From CAWBYL01 sp963793025 (GTDB lineage: Bacteria; Actinomycetota; Acidimicrobiia; Acidimicrobiales; Acidimicrobilacustridaceae), in NCBI GenBank assembly GCA_963793025.1, contig CAWBYL010000001.1, positions 496,001 through 560,000 on the forward strand: a DNA stretch of 64,000 nt, read 5' to 3'. Every line of letters begins with the position of its first letter. Positions within the stretch are counted from its first letter, which is position 1. Position numbers and translations under genes: made by a program. Below, one piece after another: positions 41,405 to 49,723 of this stretch. The notes below the pieces were generated by a model. The model was not told the DNA's origin. It saw only the letters and a list, made by a program, of their open reading frames with translations, and made no database searches.

Positions 41405-41947
41405 TCAGGCCGCCTTCTTCTCGGGCCGCCAGAACACGGCGAGGAGCAGCGCGGCTCCGCCCAGCCCGACGATGACCGTGATGGTGAAGCTGGAGATGCC
41501 CGACACCCAGTCGAAGTCGAGGGCGTGATCGAGGGACCACTCACCGGGACCGGTGGCCCCCAGGGCCAGGCCGCTCATGATCAACGAGCCCACGTACTCC
41601 CAACCCTCACCGGGGCGGAAGATGAAGAACCCGTTGCCGATGTGGTTGGTGATGAGGGCCACGGCCATCGTGCCGACGACGCCGGCGGCGGCCAGCGGGG
41701 TGAGCAGCCCCAGGATGAGCAGGGCGCCGGCCCCGACCTCGGTGATGCTGGCCAGCCAGGCGTGCAGGATGCCGGGCTTCATGCCCAGCGAGGCGAACCA
41801 ACCGGCCGTGCCCTCGATCTTCCCGCCCCGGAAGATGTGGTTGATGCCGTGGGCCAGCATGATCACACCCACCGCCACCCGGAGGATCATCAGACCCAGG
41901 TTCAGACCGTCCAGGTCGTAGATGGCTTTGGTCGCGGCGACGAGCAC
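41405..41947 (-). CDS. DoxX-family membrane protein
   Basis: A 180-residue protein with four helices in the DoxX pattern: GLMILRVAVGVIMLAHGINH, IFRGGKIEGTAGWFASLGMK, LASITEVGAGALLILGLLTP, AAAGVVGTMAVALITNHIGN, and a final segment FTITVIVGLGGAALLLAVFW. DoxX proteins support membrane-linked redox or oxidative-stress functions, not well defined. GTG 41947 is chosen because AAGGGGGA lies just upstream; an in-frame start at 41983 is possible. Same strand as the SDR gene (58 bases before it) and dnaE2. Confidence 0.87.
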   Translation of the reverse strand: MLVAATKAIYDLDGLNLGLMILRVAVGVIMLAHGINHIFRGGKIEGTAGWFASLGMKPGILHAWLASITEVGAGALLILGLLTPLAAAGVVGTMAVALITNHIGNGFFIFRPGEGWEYVGSLIMSGLALGATGPGEWSLDHALDFDWVSGISSFTITVIVGLGGAALLLAVFWRPEKKAA

Positions 41948-42044
41948 AGCGCTCCCCCTTCGTTGGTAAGGACCGTTCAACACTAGGAGGTCCGCCCGGC
42001 AGGCCGGGCCATCGTGTCAGCGGTGCGGTGCGGGTCGGCGCCGC

Positions 42045-45000
42045 TCAGCGGAAGTCGCGTGACATCGGGCGGTGCCCGAGGGGGAGGGGCTCGAGCTTGT
42101 CGGCCACGACGTTGGTGACGTCTTCGACCCGTTCGAGGCGGCCGCGCACCAACAGTGCCGCCGAAGTGCGGGCGACCCGGCGGTAGCGCTGCCACAGGCC
42201 CTTGGAGCAGATGACGTTGATGAGGCCGGTCTCGTCCTCCAGGTTGATGAAGGTGACTCCCGCCGCGGTGGCCGGGCGCTGGCGGTGGGTGACCACTCCC
42301 CCGACGAGCACCCGCCCTCCCGGTTCGGCGGTGGCCAGACCTCGGGCGGTGAGCACCCCGAGAGAGTCGAGGTGGGCCCGCACAAAGCGGGTGGGGTGGC
42401 CGTCGGGGGCGACACCGGTGGCCCACAGGTCGGCTCCGGCGGTCTCGCGGTCGGAGAGGCCGGGCAGCTGCGGTGCCTCGACCCCGGTGACCATTCCGGC
42501 CAGCTTGTCGGCCCCGCCCTGGGCCACCGCCCCGGCCGCCCACAGGGCCCGACGACGGTCGAGCGGTCGGCCGCTGGCGTCGGCCATGGTGGCGAAGGCA
42601 CCGGCGGTGGCGAGGGCCTCGAGGGTGGCCCGCTCGACCTTGACCCGCCGGGCCAGGTCCTCCATCGAGGCGTAGGGACCGTGGGCGGTGCGCTCGGCCA
42701 CGATGGCGTCGGCCAGATCGTCGCCCAGGGTGCGCACCGAGGCCAGCCCCAACCGCAGAGCCGGCTGGGCGATCTCGGCCCCGTCCACCGGGTACCCCCC
42801 ACCCACTCTCGGTGGCTCACTTGGCGCCCCTCCGGGGGCGCCAAGTGAGCCACCGATGGCGGTCGGCGGCTTTGCTGGCTCGTTCGGGGCCCCTCCGGGG
42901 TCGCCGAACGAGCCACCGACGGGTGGGGAGAGGACAGGGACGCCTTCGACCCACTCGAGGCTGGCGCCGGCGGCAGAGGCGTTGATGTCGGGGGTGCGCA
43001 CCACCACCCCGTGGCGGCGGGCGTCGGCCACCAGGGAGTGAGGCGAGTAGAAGCCCATCGGCTGGGCGTCGAGGAGCCCTGCGCAGAACGCCGCCGGGAA
43101 GTACCGCTTGAGGTACGAGCTGGCATAGACGAGGTAGGCGAACGACACCGAGTGGCTCTCGGGGAAGCCGAAGTTGGCGAAGGCGGCCAGCTTGTCGTAG
43201 ATCCGGTCGGCCACCTCCCCGGCGATCCCCCGCTCGGCCATTCCCTCGTAGAGGCGGTGACGGAGCCGTTCCATGCGTTCCCGGCTGCGTTTGGACCCCA
43301 TGGCCTGACGGAGCTGGTCGGCCTCGCCAGGGGTGAACCCGGCGACGTCGATGGCCATCTGCATCAGCTGTTCCTGGAACAGGGGCACGCCGAGGGTCTT
43401 GGCCAACGACGACTCGAGCAGGGGGTGCAGATAGGTGACCGGCTCCTTGCCGTTGCGGCGCCGGATGTAGGGGTGCACCGAACCACCCTGGATGGGACCG
43501 GGACGGATCAGGGCGACCTCCACGACCAGGTCGTAGAAGACCCGGGGCCGCAGGCGGGGCAGCGTGGCCATCTGGGCCCGGCTCTCCACCTGGAACACAC
43601 CGATGGAGTCGGCGGCGCACAACATGTCGTAGACGGCGTCGTCCTGGGGGATGTCGGCCAGGTCGATCGACAGGCCGTGGGCGGCCGCCACGAAGTCGAC
43701 GGCGCCGTGCAGGGCGGTGAGCATCCCGAGGCCGAGCAGATCGAACTTCACCAGCCCGGCGGCGGCGCAGTCGTCCTTGTCCCACTGGAGCACGGTTCGG
43801 TCCTGCATCCGGGCCCACTCCACCGGGCACACCTCGATGACGGGTCGGTCGCACAAGACCATCCCACCGGAGTGGATACCGAGGTGGCGGGGGGCGTGCT
43901 CGACCTGGGCCGCCAGGGCGAGCACCGAGTCGGGGATCTGCTCCCCCGCCGGTCCCGCCTGGTCATCGGCGCGCTGCTCGGTGGCGGTGGTGGCCACCGG
44001 GCTCCAACCGTCGACCTGCTTGCCCCAGGCGTCGGCCTGGCCCTGGGCGTAGCCGAGGGCCTTGGCCATGTCCCGCACCGCCGAGCGGGCCCGGTAGGTG
44101 ATGACGTTGGCGACCTGGGCCGCGTAGTGGCGGCCGTAGCGCTCGTAGACGTACTGGATGACCTCCTCGCGGCGGCCCGACTCGATGTCGATGTCGATGT
44201 CCGGGGGGCCGTCGCGCTCGGGGGAGAGGAACCGCTCGAAGAGCAGTCCCAGCTGCACGGCGTCGGCCTTGGTGATGCCGAGGGCGAAGCACACCGCCGA
44301 GTTGGCCGCCGACCCCCGCCCCTGGCAGTAGATGTCCTCCTTGCGACAGAACTCGACGATGTCCCAGACGATGAGGAAGTAGCCGGGGAAGTTGAGCTGG
44401 GCGATCACCTCGAGCTCGTGGTCGATCTGGATCCAGGCCTTGGCTGAACGGGGCGAGGACCGACGGCCGTAGCGGCGTTCGGCGCCCTCCTCGGCGAGGA
44501 GACGGAGGAAACCCATCTCGTCGAGGCCATCGGGGCACGGGTAGGGCGGCAACTCGGGGGCGACGAGGGCCAGGTCGAAGGCGCAGGCCCGACCCAGCTC
44601 GGCCGCCCGCTCGACCACGCCGGGGTAGCGGGCGAAGCGTCGGGCCTGCTCGGCCCCCGACCGCAGGTGGGCGCCGGCGGCGGCGGGGAGCCAGCCGTCG
44701 AGCTCGTCGAGGCTGCGGCGGGAGCGCACCGCGGCCAGGGCGGTGGCCAACGGCCGTTGGGCGGGCGCGGCGTAATGGGCGTTGGTGGTGGCCAGCGGGT
44801 CGATGCCGGCCCGGAGGGCGACCTGGGCGAGGGCGTCGTTGCGGGCCGAGTCGAGCGGGTGGCCGTGGTCCCACAGCTCGACGGCGACGTGATCGCGCCC
44901 GAAGACGTCGGTCAGGCGGCTGAGCTCGGTGGTGGCGGCGGCGGGACCGGCGGCCTCGAGGGCGGCCGGCACCGCCCCTTTGCGACAACCGGTGAGCACC

Positions 45001-45608
45001 AACCAGTGCCCCTGGTCGGCCGCAGGGGCGGCCGTGCCCCCGATGGCGGCCAGTTCGTGCAGGACGCTCCGGGGCGCCCCCTTCTCCCCTCGCAGCTGGG
45101 CTTCGCTCAGGGCCCGGGCCAACAGGGCGTAGCCGCGCGGATCGCGGGCGATGATGACGAGGTGGGACTCGTCGGTGCCCGCTCCCGGGTCGGGCTCCCC
45201 CACCGGGACGGCGGTGCGACCCAGCGTGACCTCTGATCCGAAGATGGTGGGCAGGCCGATCTCCCGAGCTGCTTCGGAGAAGCGGACCACCCCGTAGAAG
45301 CCGTCGTGGTCCGTGACGGCCAGCGCCTCGAGACCCAGGCGGGCGGCCTCCTCGACCAGCACCTCGGGTGAGCAGGCACCGTCGAGGAAGCTGAAGTTGG
45401 AGTGGCAGTGCAGCTCGGCGTAGGGCACCGAGCCCTTGCGCCGCACGAGGGCCGGGGCCTCATAGGGCGTGCGCTTGCGGGACCAGGCCGGGCTGTCGCC
45501 GCCGTCACCGGGGTACGGGAAGGGATCGCCCCGGCCCGGGTTGGGCGTGCGGTCGGTGAGGGCCCGGTTCAGCTCCGGCCACGTCACCGGTGGGTTCATC
45601 CAGCCCAT
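42045..45608 (-). CDS. dnaE2: Error-prone DNA polymerase III alpha subunit, DnaE2
   Basis: A 1,187-residue C-family polymerase. An N-terminal PHP domain (YAELHCHSNFSFLDGACSPE, LAVTDHDGFYGVVRF) precedes the polymerase core, whose catalytic Asp residues are in DGPPDIDIDIESGRREEVIQ; then GIHSGGMVLCDRP, thumb and finger segments and helix-hairpin-helix parts, and a final OB fold (VLVGGVVTHRQRPATAAGVT). The IDIES/GIHSGGMV pattern marks DnaE2 rather than replicative DnaE1. DnaE2 bypasses DNA damage with ImuB and ImuA' (genes at 56653-59024), causing SOS mutagenesis. Oddity: residues about 894-936 are an in-frame Gly/Pro-rich insert encoded by two DNA palindromes. ATG 45608 is chosen from the -10 spacing. 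Confidence 0.93.
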   Translation of the reverse strand: MGWMNPPVTWPELNRALTDRTPNPGRGDPFPYPGDGGDSPAWSRKRTPYEAPALVRRKGSVPYAELHCHSNFSFLDGACSPEVLVEEAARLGLEALAVTDHDGFYGVVRFSEAAREIGLPTIFGSEVTLGRTAVPVGEPDPGAGTDESHLVIIARDPRGYALLARALSEAQLRGEKGAPRSVLHELAAIGGTAAPAADQGHWLVLTGCRKGAVPAALEAAGPAAATTELSRLTDVFGRDHVAVELWDHGHPLDSARNDALAQVALRAGIDPLATTNAHYAAPAQRPLATALAAVRSRRSLDELDGWLPAAAGAHLRSGAEQARRFARYPGVVERAAELGRACAFDLALVAPELPPYPCPDGLDEMGFLRLLAEEGAERRYGRRSSPRSAKAWIQIDHELEVIAQLNFPGYFLIVWDIVEFCRKEDIYCQGRGSAANSAVCFALGITKADAVQLGLLFERFLSPERDGPPDIDIDIESGRREEVIQYVYERYGRHYAAQVANVITYRARSAVRDMAKALGYAQGQADAWGKQVDGWSPVATTATEQRADDQAGPAGEQIPDSVLALAAQVEHAPRHLGIHSGGMVLCDRPVIEVCPVEWARMQDRTVLQWDKDDCAAAGLVKFDLLGLGMLTALHGAVDFVAAAHGLSIDLADIPQDDAVYDMLCAADSIGVFQVESRAQMATLPRLRPRVFYDLVVEVALIRPGPIQGGSVHPYIRRRNGKEPVTYLHPLLESSLAKTLGVPLFQEQLMQMAIDVAGFTPGEADQLRQAMGSKRSRERMERLRHRLYEGMAERGIAGEVADRIYDKLAAFANFGFPESHSVSFAYLVYASSYLKRYFPAAFCAGLLDAQPMGFYSPHSLVADARRHGVVVRTPDINASAAGASLEWVEGVPVLSPPVGGSFGDPGGAPNEPAKPPTAIGGSLGAPGGAPSEPPRVGGGYPVDGAEIAQPALRLGLASVRTLGDDLADAIVAERTAHGPYASMEDLARRVKVERATLEALATAGAFATMADASGRPLDRRRALWAAGAVAQGGADKLAGMVTGVEAPQLPGLSDRETAGADLWATGVAPDGHPTRFVRAHLDSLGVLTARGLATAEPGGRVLVGGVVTHRQRPATAAGVTFINLEDETGLINVICSKGLWQRYRRVARTSAALLVRGRLERVEDVTNVVADKLEPLPLGHRPMSRDFR
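42809..42857. repeat. Palindrome inside dnaE2, copy A
   Basis: Inverted repeat with a 22-pair stem; arm core GGTGGCTCACTTGGCGCC, loop TCCG. It is read in frame as Gly/Ala/Pro/Ser-rich residues within dnaE2. Confidence 0.92.
42876..42915. repeat. Palindrome inside dnaE2, copy B
   Basis: Inverted repeat with a 12-pair outer stem (TGGCTCGTTCGG) and a weaker inner part around CCCCTCCGGGG. It shares the GGCTC...CCCCTCCGGGG...GAGCC plan with copy A and lies 18 bases from it, in the same reading phase. Confidence 0.88.
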
Positions 45609-45616
45609 GGCGCCCG

Positions 45617-45622
45617 AGTGTA
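45617..45622 (-). promoter_or_regulatory. Putative -10 box of dnaE2
   Basis: TACACT on the minus strand, eight bases before ATG 45608, directly abutting the promoter-proximal LexA-like site. Confidence 0.6.
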
Positions 45623-45636
45623 CGAACACCCGTACA
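45623..45636 (-). promoter_or_regulatory. Second, imperfect LexA-like site of dnaE2
   Basis: Reads CGAACACCCGTACA on the plus strand: GAAC-N4-GTAC, one base from the GAAC-N4-GTTC core. It fills the space just upstream of the -10 box. Confidence 0.5.
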
Positions 45637-45642
45637 CCATCA

Positions 45643-45656
45643 CAAACAGGTGTTCG
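45643..45656 (-). promoter_or_regulatory. LexA (SOS) box upstream of dnaE2
   Basis: Reads CGAACACCTGTTTG on the minus strand, 13 of 14 positions of the Gram-positive consensus CGAACRNRYGTTYG. It sits over the expected -35 region, so LexA binding would block transcription until DNA damage. Confidence 0.8.
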
Positions 45657-45714
45657 ATTCCGTGCTAGCAGCGGGATCGGGACGGATGACCGGTTACCGA
45701 CGGGGCCACGACGC

Positions 45715-45768
45715 TACGGTCAGCTGCCGTCGGGCGGCGCCGGACCGCCCTCGACAACAAGGCGGAGG
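45715..45768 (+). promoter_or_regulatory. Promoter and leader of the Tat-paralogue array
   Basis: TACGGT at 45715-45720, a GC hairpin at about 45732-45750 (GGGCGG/CCGCCC), then GGAGG at 45764-45768 before ATG 45774. The arrangement matches the leaders at 12258 and 27810. Confidence 0.45.
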
Positions 45769-45773
45769 ATGAC

Positions 45774-46949
45774 ATGGCGACCGACCCGACCGAGGCCCTC
45801 GAGGCACGCGTAGCCCAGCTCGAAGCACTGGTGGAGCAGCTGACCGCCGGATCAGGGCCACCGCCACAACCATCGGAACGGGTCGCGGTGGTACCGGCTC
45901 CCCCACCCGCCGAGGTGGCCACGCCGACCGAGCCGAGCCCCGCTCTCGTCGACCGGCGCCGGCTGCTCAGCCGAGGCGGAGCCGCTGCGGTGGGTGCCGC
46001 CCTCGGTGGCGTCGCCGCCACCATCGCCACCGCCGGACCGGCAGCGGCGGCGACTGCGAGCTTCGACACCGACACGACCACCGCAGCCTTGACAGCCACC
46101 AGTACGACGACAGCGAACATCGGAGTACCCAATGACGGAGCTGCGATCGCAGCCACTTCAACCGGTAAGAGCGTGATCCTCGCGACCATGACGGGGCCGG
46201 GCAGGGCTGTACGCGTCTACAACTCCAACCCTGATCTGAACGGGTTCTCGACAGGGGTCGAGTCCGTGCTGGCCGGTGGCGGAATCGGGGTGCTGGGCGA
46301 GGTGGCGCGGGGCTACGGCGTGCTCGGCTACGGCGAGAACGGTGCGGTCGGGGTTGCCGCCCACAGCGACACAGGGCCGGCGCTGGCGGTGGACGCCACC
46401 ACCGGCTCGCACATCAGCTTCGGAGGTCTCGACAAGATCGCCCCCCGTACCGCCAATCGAGCGTTCTTCGCTCGGGAGGTCTACGCCGACAAGTTCAACG
46501 ATCTCTGGCTGTGTGTCGCCGACGGAACCCCCGGCACCTGGGTTCGCATCGCCGGACCAGGCGGCGCCGGGATGTTCAGCGCGTTGCCGACGCCGGTACG
46601 CCTCTACGACACGCGTTCAGGCTCAACCCATCCCGGCTCGGGCACCGGTCCGATCTCGGGCACGCGCCACGGGATCGACCTCACCGCCAACGCCTCCGGG
46701 CTCCCCGCCGACGCCACCGCGGCCATGGTCACCATGACCGTCACCAACACCCAAGCCAACCCCGCCGCCTACGGCCAGATCTACCCCGACGCCCTCACCA
46801 CACCCCCCGCCACCTCCGTCATCAACTGGACCCAGGCCAACGACGTCATCGCCACCACAACCACCGCCGGACTCACCGCCGGAAAGGTCGCCGTCACCAT
46901 CGCCCCCGGCGCCAACGTCATCCTCGACCTCATCGGCTACTGGCGATGA
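45774..46949 (+). CDS. Tat-exported repeat protein, paralogue 1
   Basis: A 391-residue protein in four parts. Residues 1-55 hold a short coiled coil (DPTEALEARVAQLEALVEQL) and a Pro/Val linker. A twin-arginine signal follows (DRRRLLSRGGAAAVGAALGG to AAAA), unusually about 60 residues from the N-terminus. The exported body starts with Thr/Ala repeats, then Gly-rich turns (GGGIGVLGEVARGYGVLGYG) suggesting a beta-helix, and LWLCVADGTPGTWVRIAG. The last 120 residues are the beta-rich module with PTPVRLYDTRSG and the ending VILDLIGYWR, found in all large exported proteins of this island. Possibly a surface or fibre protein. Paralogues 2 and 3 follow directly. Confidence 0.82.
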   Translation: MATDPTEALEARVAQLEALVEQLTAGSGPPPQPSERVAVVPAPPPAEVATPTEPSPALVDRRRLLSRGGAAAVGAALGGVAATIATAGPAAAATASFDTDTTTAALTATSTTTANIGVPNDGAAIAATSTGKSVILATMTGPGRAVRVYNSNPDLNGFSTGVESVLAGGGIGVLGEVARGYGVLGYGENGAVGVAAHSDTGPALAVDATTGSHISFGGLDKIAPRTANRAFFAREVYADKFNDLWLCVADGTPGTWVRIAGPGGAGMFSALPTPVRLYDTRSGSTHPGSGTGPISGTRHGIDLTANASGLPADATAAMVTMTVTNTQANPAAYGQIYPDALTTPPATSVINWTQANDVIATTTTAGLTAGKVAVTIAPGANVILDLIGYWR

Positions 46950-46975
46950 CGGCCCGACTCAATGAAGGAGAGCCC

Positions 46976-48280
46976 GTGGATTCCGAGACGCTTCTCGCCG
47001 AGATGCGGACACTCACCACTCGCCTCGCGGACCTCGAACGTGAGATGCAGGCCCTGCGGCCGACGACCGAGCCCGAGACGGCACGGGCGCCATCAGCGAT
47101 TCAGGACGAAGCGCACCGTCCAGCAGACGACGGTGCACCAGCGGTCGTAGACCGGCGCCGCCTGCTCAGCCGAGGCGGCGCCGCGGCAGTCGGCGCCGCG
47201 CTCGGTGGCGTTGCCGCCACCATCGCCGCCGCCGGGCCGGCCGCTGCTGCCACCGGGAGCTTCGACTCGTCGGACGCCACCCCCGCCCTCACCGCAACCA
47301 ACTCCTCGTTCGGGCCGGCGATCCAGGCCACATCGAGTGCCGGTAGTGCCATCAAGATCACCGGCACGGGCGGCGTCGCCATCGAAGCCGCCTCGACCAA
47401 CTCATCCACGATCAAGGCGTCGAGCACCGGCGGACGGGTGCTGGAGATCTCCTCCACCTCGGTCGCACCGGCGGTAGCCATCACCCAACAAGAAGGCATC
47501 GCCGCAGTCGCCGTCGACGCCGCTGGCGTCAGCATCGGCATCTACAGCGAGGGCAGGGATTTCGGCATCTACGGCGAGTCTGCGGCGGCGAACGGCAACG
47601 GTACGGCCGGACGATCCATTGGTGGCTATGCCGGTGTGGCCGGCCAGGGCGAGGACGGGGCCTACGGCGCTGCCGGCTACGCGATGGACGGCGTCGGTGT
47701 CCTGGCCCTCGGCACCGACGCGCAGCTCGCGCTGCGTGAGAGGAGTGGAGGGACTGCGCCGATCATGGTCCCACCGCGCGGTCGTGACGACGCTCACGTC
47801 GCCGGGGAGATCTACTTCGACGACGACGAGTCGCTGTGGGTGTGTGTCGCCGACGGAACGCCGGGCACGTGGGTGCGCCTGGCCGGTGCGAACACGGCGG
47901 GCGCGTTCACCGCTTTGTCCACGCCGGTGCGGGTGTACGACAACCGACCGGGTTCCGGGAAGCCCGGCGCGGGGACCGGTCCGATCTCGGGTACCCGCCA
48001 CGGCATCGACCTCACCGCCAACTCCTCCGGCCTACCCACCGACGCCAGCGCCGCCATGGTCACCATGACAGTCACCAACACCCAAGCGAACCCCGCCGCC
48101 TACGGCCAGATCTACCCCGACGCACTGGCGACCCCGCCGGCCACCTCTGTCATCAACTGGACTGCCGCCAACACCGTCATCGCCACCACGACCACCACCG
48201 GGCTCACCAACGGCAAGGTCGCCGTCACCATCGCCCCCGGCGCCAACGTCATCCTCGACCTCATCGGCTACTGGCGATGA
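46976..48280 (+). CDS. Tat-exported repeat protein, paralogue 2
   Basis: A 434-residue paralogue of the preceding gene with the same plan: N-terminal coiled coil (SETLLAEMRTLTTRLADLER), Tat signal DRRRLLSRGGAAAVGAALGG, Thr/Ser/Ala repeats, a Gly/Tyr-rich beta-helix-like stretch (AAGYAMDGVGVLALG), LWVCVADGTPGTWVRLAG and the terminal module ending VILDLIGYWR. The terminal module is nearly identical at DNA level to that of paralogue 1, implying recent duplication or gene conversion. GTG 46976 has AAGGAG five bases upstream; ATG 46946, overlapping the upstream stop, is an in-frame alternative. Confidence 0.82.
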   Translation: MDSETLLAEMRTLTTRLADLEREMQALRPTTEPETARAPSAIQDEAHRPADDGAPAVVDRRRLLSRGGAAAVGAALGGVAATIAAAGPAAAATGSFDSSDATPALTATNSSFGPAIQATSSAGSAIKITGTGGVAIEAASTNSSTIKASSTGGRVLEISSTSVAPAVAITQQEGIAAVAVDAAGVSIGIYSEGRDFGIYGESAAANGNGTAGRSIGGYAGVAGQGEDGAYGAAGYAMDGVGVLALGTDAQLALRERSGGTAPIMVPPRGRDDAHVAGEIYFDDDESLWVCVADGTPGTWVRLAGANTAGAFTALSTPVRVYDNRPGSGKPGAGTGPISGTRHGIDLTANSSGLPTDASAAMVTMTVTNTQANPAAYGQIYPDALATPPATSVINWTAANTVIATTTTTGLTNGKVAVTIAPGANVILDLIGYWR

Positions 48281-48303
48281 CCACACCCGCCGAAGGAGAC
48301 CCC

Positions 48304-49535
48304 GTGGACCGCATCGACGAGCTCCAAACCGCCCTCGCCGCCGCCCTCGACCGCATCGACGAGCTGCGAGACCCACGTGAACCGGCTCGACCGCCGAGCC
48401 GAGCCTCGGCCCCTTTCCTCACCACGGAGCCACACCCCGGCTCGGGACGGAGCCGGATCAGCGCCGACCGCCCTCACGGCGCACGACGAGGCCCTCGAGC
48501 AGGCGCCCGTCGCTCTGGTGGATCGACGACGCCTCCTATCCCGGGCCGGGACGGTCGCCGTCGGTGCCGTGCTCGGCGGCGCCGCCGCCTCCCTCGCCTC
48601 CGCCAGTCCTGCTGCGGCGGCCAGCGGCAGCTTCGACTCGGAACGACGCCAGCACTGCGTGTGAGGGCGTCGCCAACACCGGTACCGGGGCGAGGTCTGG
48701 AGGGTCACGAACATCGGCCCCGCCGCATCGATAGCGGTGACGGCGACTGATGCCTTCGCCGCCGTCGACGTCGACGGCACGGGTTCGGACATCGGCGTGA
48801 ACGTCGTAGCCGATGGGTGGGGCGTCCGGGCGTGGGCATCCGGACCGCTGGGAATCGGCACATTCGGAGGGAGTGAACGGTGGTCTCTTCGGGGTGGGTG
48901 GCCACGGCGGGAGCGGAGCGATCGGCCTCGGTGGCTTCTCCCCCGACGGGATCGGGACATTCGCCTGGGGCCAGGCCGCCTCGCTTCTTCTCGGCCCGTT
49001 GAACGCCAACGATCCAGACACCCCGGCGCCCCGGACCAGCGACTTCGACCACCGACGGGGTGAGGTCGCCTTCGACGAGAACGACGACCTCTGGGTGTGC
49101 ACCGCCTCGGGGAATCCGGGCACGTGGGTGCGCCTGGCCGGAGCGACCACGGCGGGCGCCTTCACCGCTTTGCCCACGCCGGTCCGCGTCTACGACACAC
49201 GCCCGGGCTCGGGGAAGCCCGGCGCCGGTACCGGGCCGATCTCCGGTACCCGCCACGGCATCGATCTCACCGCCAACTCCTCCGGCCTCCCGGTCGACGC
49301 CAGCGCGGCGATGGTCACCATGGCCGTCACCAACACCGTGGCCAACCCCGCCGCCTACGGCCAGCTCTACCCCGACGCACTTGCGACCCCACCAGCCACC
49401 TCCGTCATCAACTGGACCGCCGCCAACACGGTCATCGCCACCACCACAACGACTGGCCTCACCGCCGGCAAGGTCGCCGTCACCATCGCCCCCGGCGCCA
49501 ACGTCATCCTCGACCTCATCGGCTACTGGCGATGA
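48304..49535 (+). pseudogene. Tat-exported repeat protein, paralogue 3, with about four frameshifts
   Basis: A third copy with GTG 48304 and a good GAAGGAG before it. Pieces of the same protein appear in successive frames: coiled coil VDRIDELQTALAAALDRIDE; Tat signal DRRRLLSRAGTVAVGAVLGG near 48520; NDASTACEGVANTGTG near 48642; NIGPAASIAVTATDAF near 48715; and GGLFGVGGHGGSGAIGLGGF onward near 48880, then open to the natural stop with the terminal module. Four shifts within about 550 bases are needed, so as written the gene is dead. The intact final 200 codons argue for either recent decay or poor local sequence. Confidence 0.8.
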
Positions 49536-49723
49536 CGGTTCAGCTGGCCACCCCCATCACACCTCGAGCTCGCCCGAAGAAGGGCTGACTCCAGCGCTCC
49601 TCGAGGCCGCGTTCCCATGGGCGGAACGGGGTGTTCGTGCCATACTTCCCGCCGACTCGGGAGAACCGCGGCCGCATGTCGGCGCGATACGACCCATCCG
49701 TGAACACAAGGCGGGGAACACGC

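Noticed and set aside
46511..46975. Longer start for Tat paralogue 2 inside paralogue 1
   Set aside because: The added residues are out-of-frame shadow of paralogue 1; a ribosome site directly precedes GTG 46976.
45774..49535. Phage tail-fibre or prophage remnant
   Set aside because: The beta-helix-like repeats recall tail fibres, but Tat signals and the terminal module shared with enzymes point to cellular exported proteins; no phage genes nearby.
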